From Pedobacter sp. BS3 (GTDB lineage: Bacteria > Bacteroidota > Bacteroidia > Sphingobacteriales > Sphingobacteriaceae): DNA of 64,000 bases. The notes below the pieces were generated by a model. The model was not told where the DNA came from. It saw only the letters and a program-made list of their open reading frames with translations, and did not search any database. The position numbers were made by a program, and so were the translations under genes. Of this stretch, positions 1 to 7,406 are shown piece by piece. The stretch's first letter is position 1. Every line of letters begins with the position of its first letter. The DNA is taken from assembly GCF_008274585.1 (NCBI RefSeq), contig NZ_VTRT01000001.1, positions 434,001-498,000 of the forward strand, read 5' to 3'.

Positions 1-3000
1 TCCTTATTTAACAGCCCAAGCAGCTCACTTTTTGTAAAAGATTTTGCCATACCAGCATCAGATAGAATCAGGTTATTGAACAGGTCTTTTTTACTTTCCT
101 GCATATTCAGGATTTTCTCTTCAACGGTATCAGGACAAATCAGGCGCACCGCAACAATATTCTTTTTCTGCCCGATGCGGTAAATGCGGTCTATGGCCTG
201 GTTTTCTACTGCCGGATTCCACCACGGGTCAACCAGGTACACATAATCAGCCTGGGTTAAATTCAAACCCGTTCCACCAGCTTTCAGGCTTATCAGGAAA
301 ACACGCTTAGTAACATCGTCCTGAAATTCCTTTACCACTTCGCTCCTGTTTTTTGTGCTTCCGGTAAGGTAACAGAATGGGATTTCCTCTTCCGTCAACG
401 CTTTCTTTATCAGTTCAAGCATAGAAACAAATTGTGAAAATACCAGGATTTTATGCTGCGGCGATTTTGTTCTGATCTGCTCAAGAAGCGTAGCTATTTT
501 ACCGGATGCCTTTTCGTTTATTTCATCATCATGAAGCAGCAGAGGCGAATTGCAAATCTGCCTTAACCGTGTCAGCCCTTTTAAAACATGCATGGAGCTT
601 TTAGGAATCTCTTCTTCCGTTTTGCTGCAAATAAATTCCCGGAATTCTTTTTCAAAAGCATCGTAAATGCCGCGTTGTGCGGCATCCATCGCACAATGAA
701 TAACCATCTCGGTTTTTTCCGGAAGCTCTTTTAATACCTCAGCCTTGGTTCTTCGCAGGATAAACGGCTGTATTTTTTGCTGCAATTCCAGCGCCCGTTT
801 GCTGTCGCTGAAGGTATCAATCGGGTTAGAATAGATATCCTTAAAGTATTGTTTGCTGCCCAAAAGTCCGGGACAGGCAAACGAAAGCTGCGCATACAGG
901 TCGAAGGTGTTATTCTCTACCGGGGTTCCCGTAATGGCTATCTTATTTCTCGATTTTAATAAACAGGCGGCCTTATACCGTTGCGAATCGGGATTTTTAA
1001 TATTCTGCGATTCATCGAGAAAGACATAATTGAACGTGTAATTCTTCAAAAAACGAATGTCGGAGAGCAATGTTCCGTACGAAGTCAGTATCAGTTCATA
1101 TTGACCGAACTGCTTCGTATCCAAAGAACGGCCGGTTCCATACAACGTATGCAGCTTTAACGACGGCGCAAACTTTCTCACTTCCGCCTGCCAGTTAAAA
1201 ATAAGCGAAGTAGGCACAACCAGCAGGTTTGTATTATCCGCCCGCTTACCGCGTTGCGATAAAATAAAGGCAAGGATTTGAACAGATTTACCCAAACCCA
1301 TATCATCGGCCAGGCAGCCGCCTAAATTAAAATCATCCAGAAAATTCAGCCAGTTGAGTCCCTGCTTCTGATAATCTCGCAATTCAGCTTTTAAATCCGG
1401 TGGTACAGGCGTATCTTCAATAGCTTCGAAATGAAGCAGCTTTTTGTTGAAAAGGGCGAGCTCGGCTTTGACCTGCCGGTCAATCTGTTCATCGTCAAAC
1501 AGTGCTGTAATGACACTGAAATTGCTTTTCGCGATTTTCAGCGTATCATCCTCAATATCTCCAGAACTGAAATAAGCGGTAAACTTTTCCAGCCATTCCT
1601 GCGGCAATATCCCCAAAGTGCCATCATCCAGCGGGATATATTTGCTTTTATTACGTATCGCCCTGCTGATGGCGACCAGCCCGGCTTTTTTCTTCCCGTA
1701 ACGTACATCAATATCGGCGTTGAACCAATCCGTTCCGCTCAATAAGCGGATGGTTATCTTCACCGGGTTCGGATTGAGCTTATTTCCCTTTAACGTATTG
1801 AATCCAAGAATACGGATAGCCTGGCTTTGCCACTTTTCAAACACCCGGAGAAACCAGTCCTCGTTTAAAAAATGCTTTTTATGCAGGTAGAAAAACGGAA
1901 GCACGTCTTCCATCTGCTCTTCAAAATAAGGATGCTGGTGAGTAATTTGCCTGATAAAATCAAATTCAGCCGCTTTATCCCGCTGGATAATAAAACCCGT
2001 TTTAATGCCTTTGGGATAAACCTGCCTTTTGCTGAGTATGGATATTTCATGGTTTCCGTACTTCATTACCGGGTGAAGCTCCACGTAAGGGTCAGCATCT
2101 TTCAGATAAATAAAACGTTCCGGTGGCTGGTTAAGATTATTTTCCGCCAGTTGTTCCGGGGTGGCAGGCGGCAGATAAGCGTAATTGATTTCGGCATATT
2201 CTTCCAGCTTAACCAATATGTTTTCCCTGAATTCCGGGTATTTTGACTGATGGATGAGCAGCGTATTGCTGTGCGCCTTAAAGAACTCGACGGTGCTGAG
2301 CAGCTTCAAATTTCCGGCAAGGTGAAAAGCATTATCTATCTCTAAAAAGTACTGGAATTTAATGGTTACGTCGTCCAGCGGATGCCTGTGCTGGTTCAGG
2401 TAAATAGCAGCGCTTACCTCATAAAACGGCTCTTTCAGGTCAACAGACAATTCCAGGCTGTGAATAATAGCGCCCAGTTGGATCGGGCTTAAAGCTCCCG
2501 CGACAATATTTTCTGATGACCCGGATATATGCTGGTAAAATCTGAGCTGCATTGGGTTTTTGCAGACGGCTTTTAACGCGTCTAACTCCGGCGCAGACCG
2601 CTCAGCGGTAATTTTATGCTGAAACTGGCCAATGCCGAAATAAAATTTCGATTCTGTGGGGTTTTCAGAATGCCAGACCTTTTCCGACGCGTTGATAAAT
2701 TTCAGCGGATTCTTAGGCTTGCCGTTTTGTGTTAAAGCCGCTTCGTACAGCTCAATTTGCAAATGCCTGTAATACCTGTGCTGTTTAAATATTACCAGGG
2801 TTTCCTTATCGGGATTAGAAACCGTTTTGGGCAAATAACTGTCAAGAAGCAGGTTTTCCCGGAACTTTAAGGTATCGGCAGTAAGCGGTACCAGACTGGC
2901 CGAAGCCGGTTTAACAGATACGGAACCGTTGTGATACGCTAACAGAAAGTACTGTTCGATATTTTTTTCGTGCTGCAAACCGTACGGTTCCGCAAACTTC

Positions 3001-3368
3001 CTTAACGTATGGGCTCTCAATATCTCATCAAAAAAGATGCGTAATTCTGCACGCGTCAAAATATTATACAAGGCCTGCGATTGATGCGGACAAAGTTTAT
3101 CGCTTACCGAACAACAGGAACAAGAGAGCAGCAGGCTGTTATTTTCCTGGATTACCAAGGTCGAAACGTTGTTTTGCTTTTCGCTGATAAACAAGGCGGA
3201 GTTTATTTCAATGCTTTCAGGATGAAGATTTAAAAAACCGTTCTCATGCGGGCTAAAGCTATCTGCGCTGTGTATCTGGATAAATACTTCATTCAAACCG
3301 GTAATGGTTCTATTGGGGATAGCATAGGTATAGTTTTCCGAAAGCGATGAAGTATTGCCGGCGTTCAT
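1..3368 (-). CDS. SNF2-family DEAD/DEAH helicase with SWIM-type zinc finger (3' end cut off)
   Basis: The reading frame starts at ATG 3368-3366 and stays open to the left edge, about 1,122 codons, probably only a few residues short of its stop. Near residues 85-100 it has a SWIM-like metal motif (SCSCSVSDKLCPHQ), then a long middle region without motifs I recognise. The C-terminal half is a SNF2 motor: Walker A DDMGLGKS (about 1290-1310 on the plus strand), motif II LDESQ (about 1000-1025), TGTPVENN (about 910-940), and a motif V/VI block with GGTGLNLT and QAIDRIYRIGQ at about 150-300. Bacterial SNF2 proteins of this SWIM type are ATP-dependent double-strand DNA translocases. The cellular role here is unknown. 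The next gene is divergent, so it is probably transcribed alone. The DESQ box and Lys-Ser in place of Lys-Thr in Walker A are both tolerated in the family. Confidence 0.9.
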   Translation of the reverse strand, partial: MNAGNTSSLSENYTYAIPNRTITGLNEVFIQIHSADSFSPHENGFLNLHPESIEINSALFISEKQNNVSTLVIQENNSLLLSCSCCSVSDKLCPHQSQALYNILTRAELRIFFDEILRAHTLRKFAEPYGLQHEKNIEQYFLLAYHNGSVSVKPASASLVPLTADTLKFRENLLLDSYLPKTVSNPDKETLVIFKQHRYYRHLQIELYEAALTQNGKPKNPLKFINASEKVWHSENPTESKFYFGIGQFQHKITAERSAPELDALKAVCKNPMQLRFYQHISGSSENIVAGALSPIQLGAIIHSLELSVDLKEPFYEVSAAIYLNQHRHPLDDVTIKFQYFLEIDNAFHLAGNLKLLSTVEFFKAHSNTLLIHQSKYPEFRENILVKLEEYAEINYAYLPPATPEQLAENNLNQPPERFIYLKDADPYVELHPVMKYGNHEISILSKRQVYPKGIKTGFIIQRDKAAEFDFIRQITHQHPYFEEQMEDVLPFFYLHKKHFLNEDWFLRVFEKWQSQAIRILGFNTLKGNKLNPNPVKITIRLLSGTDWFNADIDVRYGKKKAGLVAISRAIRNKSKYIPLDDGTLGILPQEWLEKFTAYFSSGDIEDDTLKIAKSNFSVITALFDDEQIDRQVKAELALFNKKLLHFEAIEDTPVPPDLKAELRDYQKQGLNWLNFLDDFNLGGCLADDMGLGKSVQILAFILSQRGKRADNTNLLVVPTSLIFNWQAEVRKFAPSLKLHTLYGTGRSLDTKQFGQYELILTSYGTLLSDIRFLKNYTFNYVFLDESQNIKNPDSQRYKAACLLKSRNKIAITGTPVENNTFDLYAQLSFACPGLLGSKQYFKDIYSNPIDTFSDSKRALELQQKIQPFILRRTKAEVLKELPEKTEMVIHCAMDAAQRGIYDAFEKEFREFICSKTEEEIPKSSMHVLKGLTRLRQICNSPLLLHDDEINEKASGKIATLLEQIRTKSPQHKILVFSQFVSMLELIKKALTEEEIPFCYLTGSTKNRSEVVKEFQDDVTKRVFLISLKAGGTGLNLTQADYVYLVDPWWNPAVENQAIDRIYRIGQKKNIVAVRLICPDTVEEKILNMQESKKDLFNNLILSDAGMAKSFTKSELLGLLNK

Positions 3369-3494
3369 ATTTTCCAAATATCAATCAGCCGGACGACAAT
3401 AGGTAATAAAAGTGGAAAAAGGTTTGCATTGCTCTTCCATTTTTAAATAAACTACTCCCTCATTTCCATTATCTTTATCCCAAAACCTTCAATC

Positions 3495-4283
3495 ATGAAG
3501 CAGTATGTGCTGATCTTGCTTTGCCTGTACCATTTTAACGCTAATGCCCAGCATGCAGAATCTAAAGAAAATAATACGTTATATACAGCCGGACATGCCG
3601 GCGCTTTTATCGGTGGGTTGTACGATGCCTACTATCCATACAGCAAATTGAAATTACATGGCGATTTTGGGCTGGGTGCACCCGATAAGCTGGATGGTGA
3701 GCTGCTGCTGTTAAACGGACACATCTATCAGACACAAAGCAGCGGCAAAACGTTTGAAATACCCGATACCGGGTTTACACCTTTTGCGGTAGTTAACTTT
3801 TTCCATGCCGATAAGGTATTTAAAGCTACCTTGCCCTTAAGCAAAGATAAGCTCTGCGCTTACCTGGACAGCGTGCTGCCTAATCAGAATGGTATTTACG
3901 CCATTCATATCAAAGGAACGTTCGGGCAAATTAAAACGCGGGCTTTTCCGCCTGTTATGCAAAAACCGTATAAACCCCTGGCTGCCATGTTAAATCTCCA
4001 GCACTTCTTTTCATTTCATGATGTTCGTGGCGAGCTGGTGGGTTATCGTATACCAGACTATATGGAAGGCCCGAATATCAGCGGCTATCATTTTCATTTT
4101 TTATCAGCGGATAAGCAATCCGGAGGGCATATCGTCGATTTACAAACCGGCGCAGTTACCATCGAAGTAGATGTTCTGGACAGCTTTACGGTAGATATTC
4201 CGCAAACCAGCGATTTTGAGCATTTTGATTTTACCAAAGACCGCCGCGAAGAAGTGAAGCAGGTAGAAAACGGGAAGAAATAA
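3495..4283 (+). CDS. budA: Alpha-acetolactate decarboxylase, secreted form
   Basis: This 262-residue protein matches the alpha-acetolactate decarboxylase family, which converts acetolactate to acetoin. An N-terminal signal peptide (residues 1-19, hydrophobic core then NANAQ) predicts export to the periplasm or outside. The metal ligands are visible: His199, His201 and His212 in GYHFHFLSADKQSGGH, with the 2- and 11-residue spacing of the Brevibacillus brevis enzyme. Glu69 in DGEL and Arg149 in KTRAFP are the likely active-site partners. No acetolactate synthase or butanediol dehydrogenase lies nearby, so the usual cytoplasmic butanediol operon is missing. A zeta-toxin-like gene follows 90 bp downstream. 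Function is confident at family level; the reason for secretion is unknown. Confidence 0.9.
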   Translation: MKQYVLILLCLYHFNANAQHAESKENNTLYTAGHAGAFIGGLYDAYYPYSKLKLHGDFGLGAPDKLDGELLLLNGHIYQTQSSGKTFEIPDTGFTPFAVVNFFHADKVFKATLPLSKDKLCAYLDSVLPNQNGIYAIHIKGTFGQIKTRAFPPVMQKPYKPLAAMLNLQHFFSFHDVRGELVGYRIPDYMEGPNISGYHFHFLSADKQSGGHIVDLQTGAVTIEVDVLDSFTVDIPQTSDFEHFDFTKDRREEVKQVENGKK

Positions 4284-4360
4284 AAATAATTCTACCATGG
4301 GGCACAATCTACGGAAGTAGAATAATGTATCCTTGGCTACAGGCTGATATTAAAACAGCT

Positions 4361-4368
4361 TATATTTG
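4361..4368 (+). promoter_or_regulatory. -7 element (TATATTTG) of the zeta-toxin-like gene
   Basis: TATATTTG matches the Bacteroidota -7 consensus TAnnTTTG and lies 4 bp before ATG 4373, so the transcript would be leaderless. This supports ATG 4373 rather than the upstream ATG at 4325. No convincing -33 element at the usual spacing is seen. Confidence 0.45.
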
Positions 4369-4372
4369 TTAC

Positions 4373-4947
4373 ATGGCAGATAAAAACCTTTACATTATTG
4401 CAGGTTGCAACGGCGCAGGCAAAACTACTGCCTCGTTTACCATACTGCCCGAAATTATTTTATGTAAAGAATTTGTCAATGCTGATGAAATAGCCAAAGG
4501 CTTATCGCCCTTCCAGCCTGAAAAAGTAGCCTTTGAAGCAGGTAGGATAATGTTAAACCGTATTCACGAACTGCTGGCCAATAACGAAAGCTTTGCCTTT
4601 GAAACTACCTTAGCTACCAAAAGCTATAGCGGCAAAATCAAGGAAGCCAAACGCAACGGATATACCGTAACCCTTCTCTTCTTCTGGCTGCAAAGTATTG
4701 AGCTGGCAAAAGAAAGGGTAAAAACCCGGGTAGCCGAGGGCGTCCACAACATCGCCCCCAACGTGATTGAAAGAAGATACATAAAGGTATTAGAAATTTA
4801 TTCGATATTTACCTGCCCATTGTTGATGGAGTGTTGATTTTTGATAATTCAGAAGGAAAATACCAACTGATTGCAAAAAAGAACATTATAGAGAATATCG
4901 AAATTATTAACGAAATTAGTTTTAATAAATTGAAGAATTTGCGATGA
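4373..4947 (+). pseudogene. Zeta-toxin-like P-loop kinase, frameshifted near the C-terminus
   Basis: From ATG 4373 the protein has a P-loop (GCNGAGKTT, residues 11-19) and the zeta-toxin/AAA signatures NADEIAKGLSPF and FETTLATKSY; proteins of this family phosphorylate small sugar-nucleotide substrates or related ligands. Frame 1 carries on through ERRYIK and then goes off the family pattern to a stop at 4837. Reading the other frame from about 4785 restores the expected tail (KGIRNLFDIYLPIVDGV, then IFDNSEGKYQLIA) to a TGA at 4945-4947. One missing A in the run ATAAAGG at about 4783-4790 explains this. It could be a true inactivating deletion, a programmed shift or a sequencing error in a short A run. 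The intact chain would be about 192 residues, normal for the family. Confidence 0.75.
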
Positions 4948-5093
4948 CTAAAGCCGAAAAACAAAAAGAACTATATGATAAAATTCTTCTTGGTCTTGAA
5001 AAAGTATATGAAAAGCTGATTGAGTTTAAAAAGCAGAAAAAATCAGAGTTGGTGATACTCAAAGACGGTAAGATTGTTAAAATCAAGCCTTGA
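4944..5093 (+). CDS. Small 49-residue charged protein overlapping the zeta-like gene
   Basis: ATG 4944 overlaps the restored TGA of the zeta-toxin-like gene by four bases (ATGA), the usual mark of translational coupling. The 49 residues start MTKAEKQKELYDKI, are rich in Lys and Glu, and look like one long helix followed by a short strand (LVILKDGKIVKIKP). It has no recognised domain. By position it may be the antitoxin or a regulator of the kinase, but this is inference; in the Bacteroidota zeta-like ATPases often have a small neighbour. The overlap with the shifted frame is further evidence that the second frame of the kinase is the natural C-terminus. Confidence 0.6.
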   Translation: MTKAEKQKELYDKILLGLEKVYEKLIEFKKQKKSELVILKDGKIVKIKP

Positions 5094-5129
5094 GTGAACT
5101 TGAAAATAATAAAATTGCTCTAAACCAAT

Positions 5130-5774
5130 CTAATCATTATCGTTGTTACGACTTTTATCGCCCTGCATAATTTGCTGAATCAAAGCGCTCCATGCAAATG
5201 GGTTGAACAATGGATTGGCTCCACGCATATTAATATTTTTATTGGTTAAAGCAACGTGGTTATTCTGGAAATTGATAGTACCCAATTCTGCGGCATCCCG
5301 CGGAAGCACTTTAGCAGAAGCCAGCAGCTTATCTTTACCCAGATTTTTCTTGGCAATTTCCAGGTCGTCATCCGCAAATTTCATGGTCATAAATTCGCGG
5401 GTAAACTCATCGATACTGGCCCAGGGGTACACCCGAACTACAGGCAGGTTTATGGCTTCGGGTTTCATTTTAACCAGTACGGTATAACGGTTATTTGAAA
5501 CGCCCTGGGGTATAACAATAGCCTCTTTACGGTAACCAACCGAGCTGAAGACCAGCGTGTCCTGCTCATGTGCAACAAATGAAAAATATCCCTGGTAATT
5601 AGTTGAAAATACGGCGCTTCGGGATGTTTTATTAATGATGGTTACATACGGAACCACAGAATTGCTATCGGCATTGTACACCACACCCGAGAACTGTACA
5701 AGAGGCTTTTCCTGCGCCCTTGCTATGTTAAACAGTGCTGTGATGATGATCAGTATGGCCAATAGTTTTTTCAT
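5130..5774 (-). CDS. Secreted CarboxypepD_reg-like domain protein
   Basis: The 214-residue product has a clear signal peptide (residues 1-20, ending IARAQ). A beta-sandwich of the CarboxypepD_reg-like family follows at about residues 27-105: VQFSGVVYNADSNSVVPYVTIIN, then GYFSF and DTLVFSSVGYRK. The same domain sits at the N-terminus of TonB-dependent SusC-like receptors, but here there is no plug or barrel. The C-terminal half (about 105-214) is polar and unrecognised, with FNPFAWSALIQQIMQG near the end. It is probably periplasmic or attached to the outer membrane. It is convergent with the zeta-like gene and separated from nfu by a terminator, so it is likely a single-gene unit. Confidence 0.8.
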   Translation of the reverse strand: MKKLLAILIIITALFNIARAQEKPLVQFSGVVYNADSNSVVPYVTIINKTSRSAVFSTNYQGYFSFVAHEQDTLVFSSVGYRKEAIVIPQGVSNNRYTVLVKMKPEAINLPVVRVYPWASIDEFTREFMTMKFADDDLEIAKKNLGKDKLLASAKVLPRDAAELGTINFQNNHVALTNKNINMRGANPLFNPFAWSALIQQIMQGDKSRNNDND

Positions 5775-5823
5775 ATCCTGGTAAAGCTATCAAAAATCAT
5801 GCAATTGTATCGTTAAAAAACGT

Positions 5824-5862
5824 TAAATAAAAACGGCGATGCATACTTATCCACCGCCGTTT
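5824..5862 (-). terminator. Intrinsic terminator of the mrp-nfu unit
   Basis: On the minus strand AAACGGCG and CGCCGTTT form an 8-bp stem (5831-5838 with 5855-5862), followed by TTATTT. It lies 24 bp after the nfu stop. Confidence 0.7.
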
Positions 5863-5885
5863 CATAAAAATATTTTTTATGCTGT

Positions 5886-6164
5886 TTAGTTAAACTGCTC
5901 TGGCATTACTGCATTCGGATCGTCCATATCGGTTAAATTGATGGCTTCAACGCTTTCAACTTCGGGTACAGCCTTTTTAATGGCCTGTTCAATGCCGGCT
6001 TTCATGGTCATAATGCTCATTGGGCATGAACCGCAGGCGCCTAAAAGACGTAGCTTTACCACATGGTCAGGCGTTATCTCTTCTACCAATACATTACCGC
6101 CATCTGCTTCCAGGTAAGGACGGATACTATCTAATGCCGCTTCTACTTTTTGCAACAAATCCAT
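5886..6164 (-). CDS. NifU C-terminal-domain (Nfu) Fe-S scaffold/carrier
   Basis: This 92-residue protein is a stand-alone Nfu domain. The cluster-binding motif is LLGACGSCPMS with Cys44 and Cys47; Nfu proteins hold a [4Fe-4S] cluster between two monomers and hand it to apoproteins. The first possible start in frame is a GTG at 6170; ATG 6164 (MDLLQKVEAAL) fits the family better. It lies 36 bp downstream of mrp on the same strand, a pairing that suggests joint work in Fe-S cluster delivery. Length is normal for a single-domain member. Confidence 0.92.
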   Translation of the reverse strand: MDLLQKVEAALDSIRPYLEADGGNVLVEEITPDHVVKLRLLGACGSCPMSIMTMKAGIEQAIKKAVPEVESVEAINLTDMDDPNAVMPEQFN

Positions 6165-6200
6165 GAACACAAATTTTATTAGTATAAAGGTACAAAAAAA

Positions 6201-7280
6201 TTAATTATCAGCCGGCAAATTACTTTTGGCATTAGCAATTGAAACCTGCTGTGCTACTTTTTGCGCTATTTCCTTAAAGGCCGCTGCCGCCGGGTTACCT
6301 GTTTCCAGGATAACCGGTTTGCCCGAATCACCCGAATCGCTGATACCTTTTACCAGCGGTATCTCGCCTAAAAAAGGTACCTGGAACTGCTCTGCCAGGC
6401 GCTTGCCGCCATTTTCACCAAAAATATAATATTTATTTTGCGGCAGCTCTGCCGGTGTAAAATACGACATGTTCTCTACCACACCCAGCAGCGGTACATT
6501 AATACCATTCATCATGAACATGCCGATCCCTTTACGGGCATCGGCCAAAGCCACATTTTGCGGCGTGGTAACAATAACGGCCCCGGCAACCGGGAAACCC
6601 TGGGCCAATGTAATGTGTATATCACCTGTTCCCGGTGGAAGGTCTACCACCAGGTAATCCAGATCGCCCCAGTCGGCATCATTGAACAGTTGTTTCACCG
6701 CATTAGATACCATCGGCCCACGCCACGGAACAGGCTGGTCGGGATTGGTGAAAAAGCCGATAGACAGCAGCTTGATGCCGTATTGCTCTATCGGTAAAAT
6801 GCGGGTTTTGCCATCAGGCGTTTGTATGGCATGAGGCCGCTGCCCTTCAACATTGAACATAATCGGAATAGAAGGACCGTAAATATCAGCGTCAATCAAT
6901 CCAACCTTTGCGCCACTCTGTGCAAGGCCCAATGCCAGGTTGGCCGATACCGTAGATTTACCCACACCGCCTTTGCCCGAAGCCACAACAATAATATTTT
7001 TGATGTTATCGAGGTACGGATTTTTTTGTGCCGCCACCCGCGATGTCATTTTAATAGTTACTTCTGCATCGGCACTTACAAAATGTTTAATAGCATTACG
7101 GCAGGCGTTTTCTATCAGGCCTTTCAGCGGACAGGCGGGAGTAGTTAATATAACCGAAAAACTGATGTGATTATCCTGGATAACAATATCCTCAACCATG
7201 TTCAGGGTAACCAGGTCTTTTTTCAGATCTGGCTCTTCAACGTGGCTTAATGCGTTTAAAACTTGCTCTTTTGTAATCAT
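6201..7280 (-). CDS. mrp: Mrp/NBP35-family P-loop ATPase, Fe-S carrier
   Basis: The 359-residue protein has an N-terminal MIP18/DUF59 domain (about residues 1-80, with a Cys in TTPACPLKG) and a deviant-Walker ATPase domain: SGKGGVGKST at 101-110, DADIYGPSIP, and DLPPGTGDIHIT. Mrp/ApbC proteins bind and transfer Fe-S clusters. The usual CxxC pair in the C-terminal third is replaced by ENMSYFTPAELPQNKYYIFG, which has no cysteine; I believe this is common in Bacteroidota Mrp proteins and it changes where a cluster could bind. ATG 7280 is chosen because the upstream alternative (7298) falls inside a probable -7 element. It is probably co-transcribed with nfu. Confidence 0.93.
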   Translation of the reverse strand: MITKEQVLNALSHVEEPDLKKDLVTLNMVEDIVIQDNHISFSVILTTPACPLKGLIENACRNAIKHFVSADAEVTIKMTSRVAAQKNPYLDNIKNIIVVASGKGGVGKSTVSANLALGLAQSGAKVGLIDADIYGPSIPIMFNVEGQRPHAIQTPDGKTRILPIEQYGIKLLSIGFFTNPDQPVPWRGPMVSNAVKQLFNDADWGDLDYLVVDLPPGTGDIHITLAQGFPVAGAVIVTTPQNVALADARKGIGMFMMNGINVPLLGVVENMSYFTPAELPQNKYYIFGENGGKRLAEQFQVPFLGEIPLVKGISDSGDSGKPVILETGNPAAAAFKEIAQKVAQQVSIANAKSNLPADN

Positions 7281-7295
7281 GATGCGTGTATGCTG

Positions 7296-7303
7296 CAAAA
7301 TTA
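7296..7303 (-). promoter_or_regulatory. -7 element (TAATTTTG) of mrp
   Basis: TAATTTTG on the minus strand matches TAnnTTTG and lies 15 bp before ATG 7280. No clear -33 element is seen. Confidence 0.45.
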
Positions 7304-7406
7304 CAAAACCTGTACCGTTAAGCGCTTGTTTACATGGCCTTTTTGCAGATATTTACATTCTGGAAATAATTAGTGCTTTAAAACGTTTTTAAGCCGTAAC
7401 AGTTTA

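Noticed and set aside
1431-2246. Two plus-strand open frames inside the SNF2 gene
   Set aside because: They lie opposite a continuous helicase frame with clear motifs and have no domain, promoter or start context of their own.
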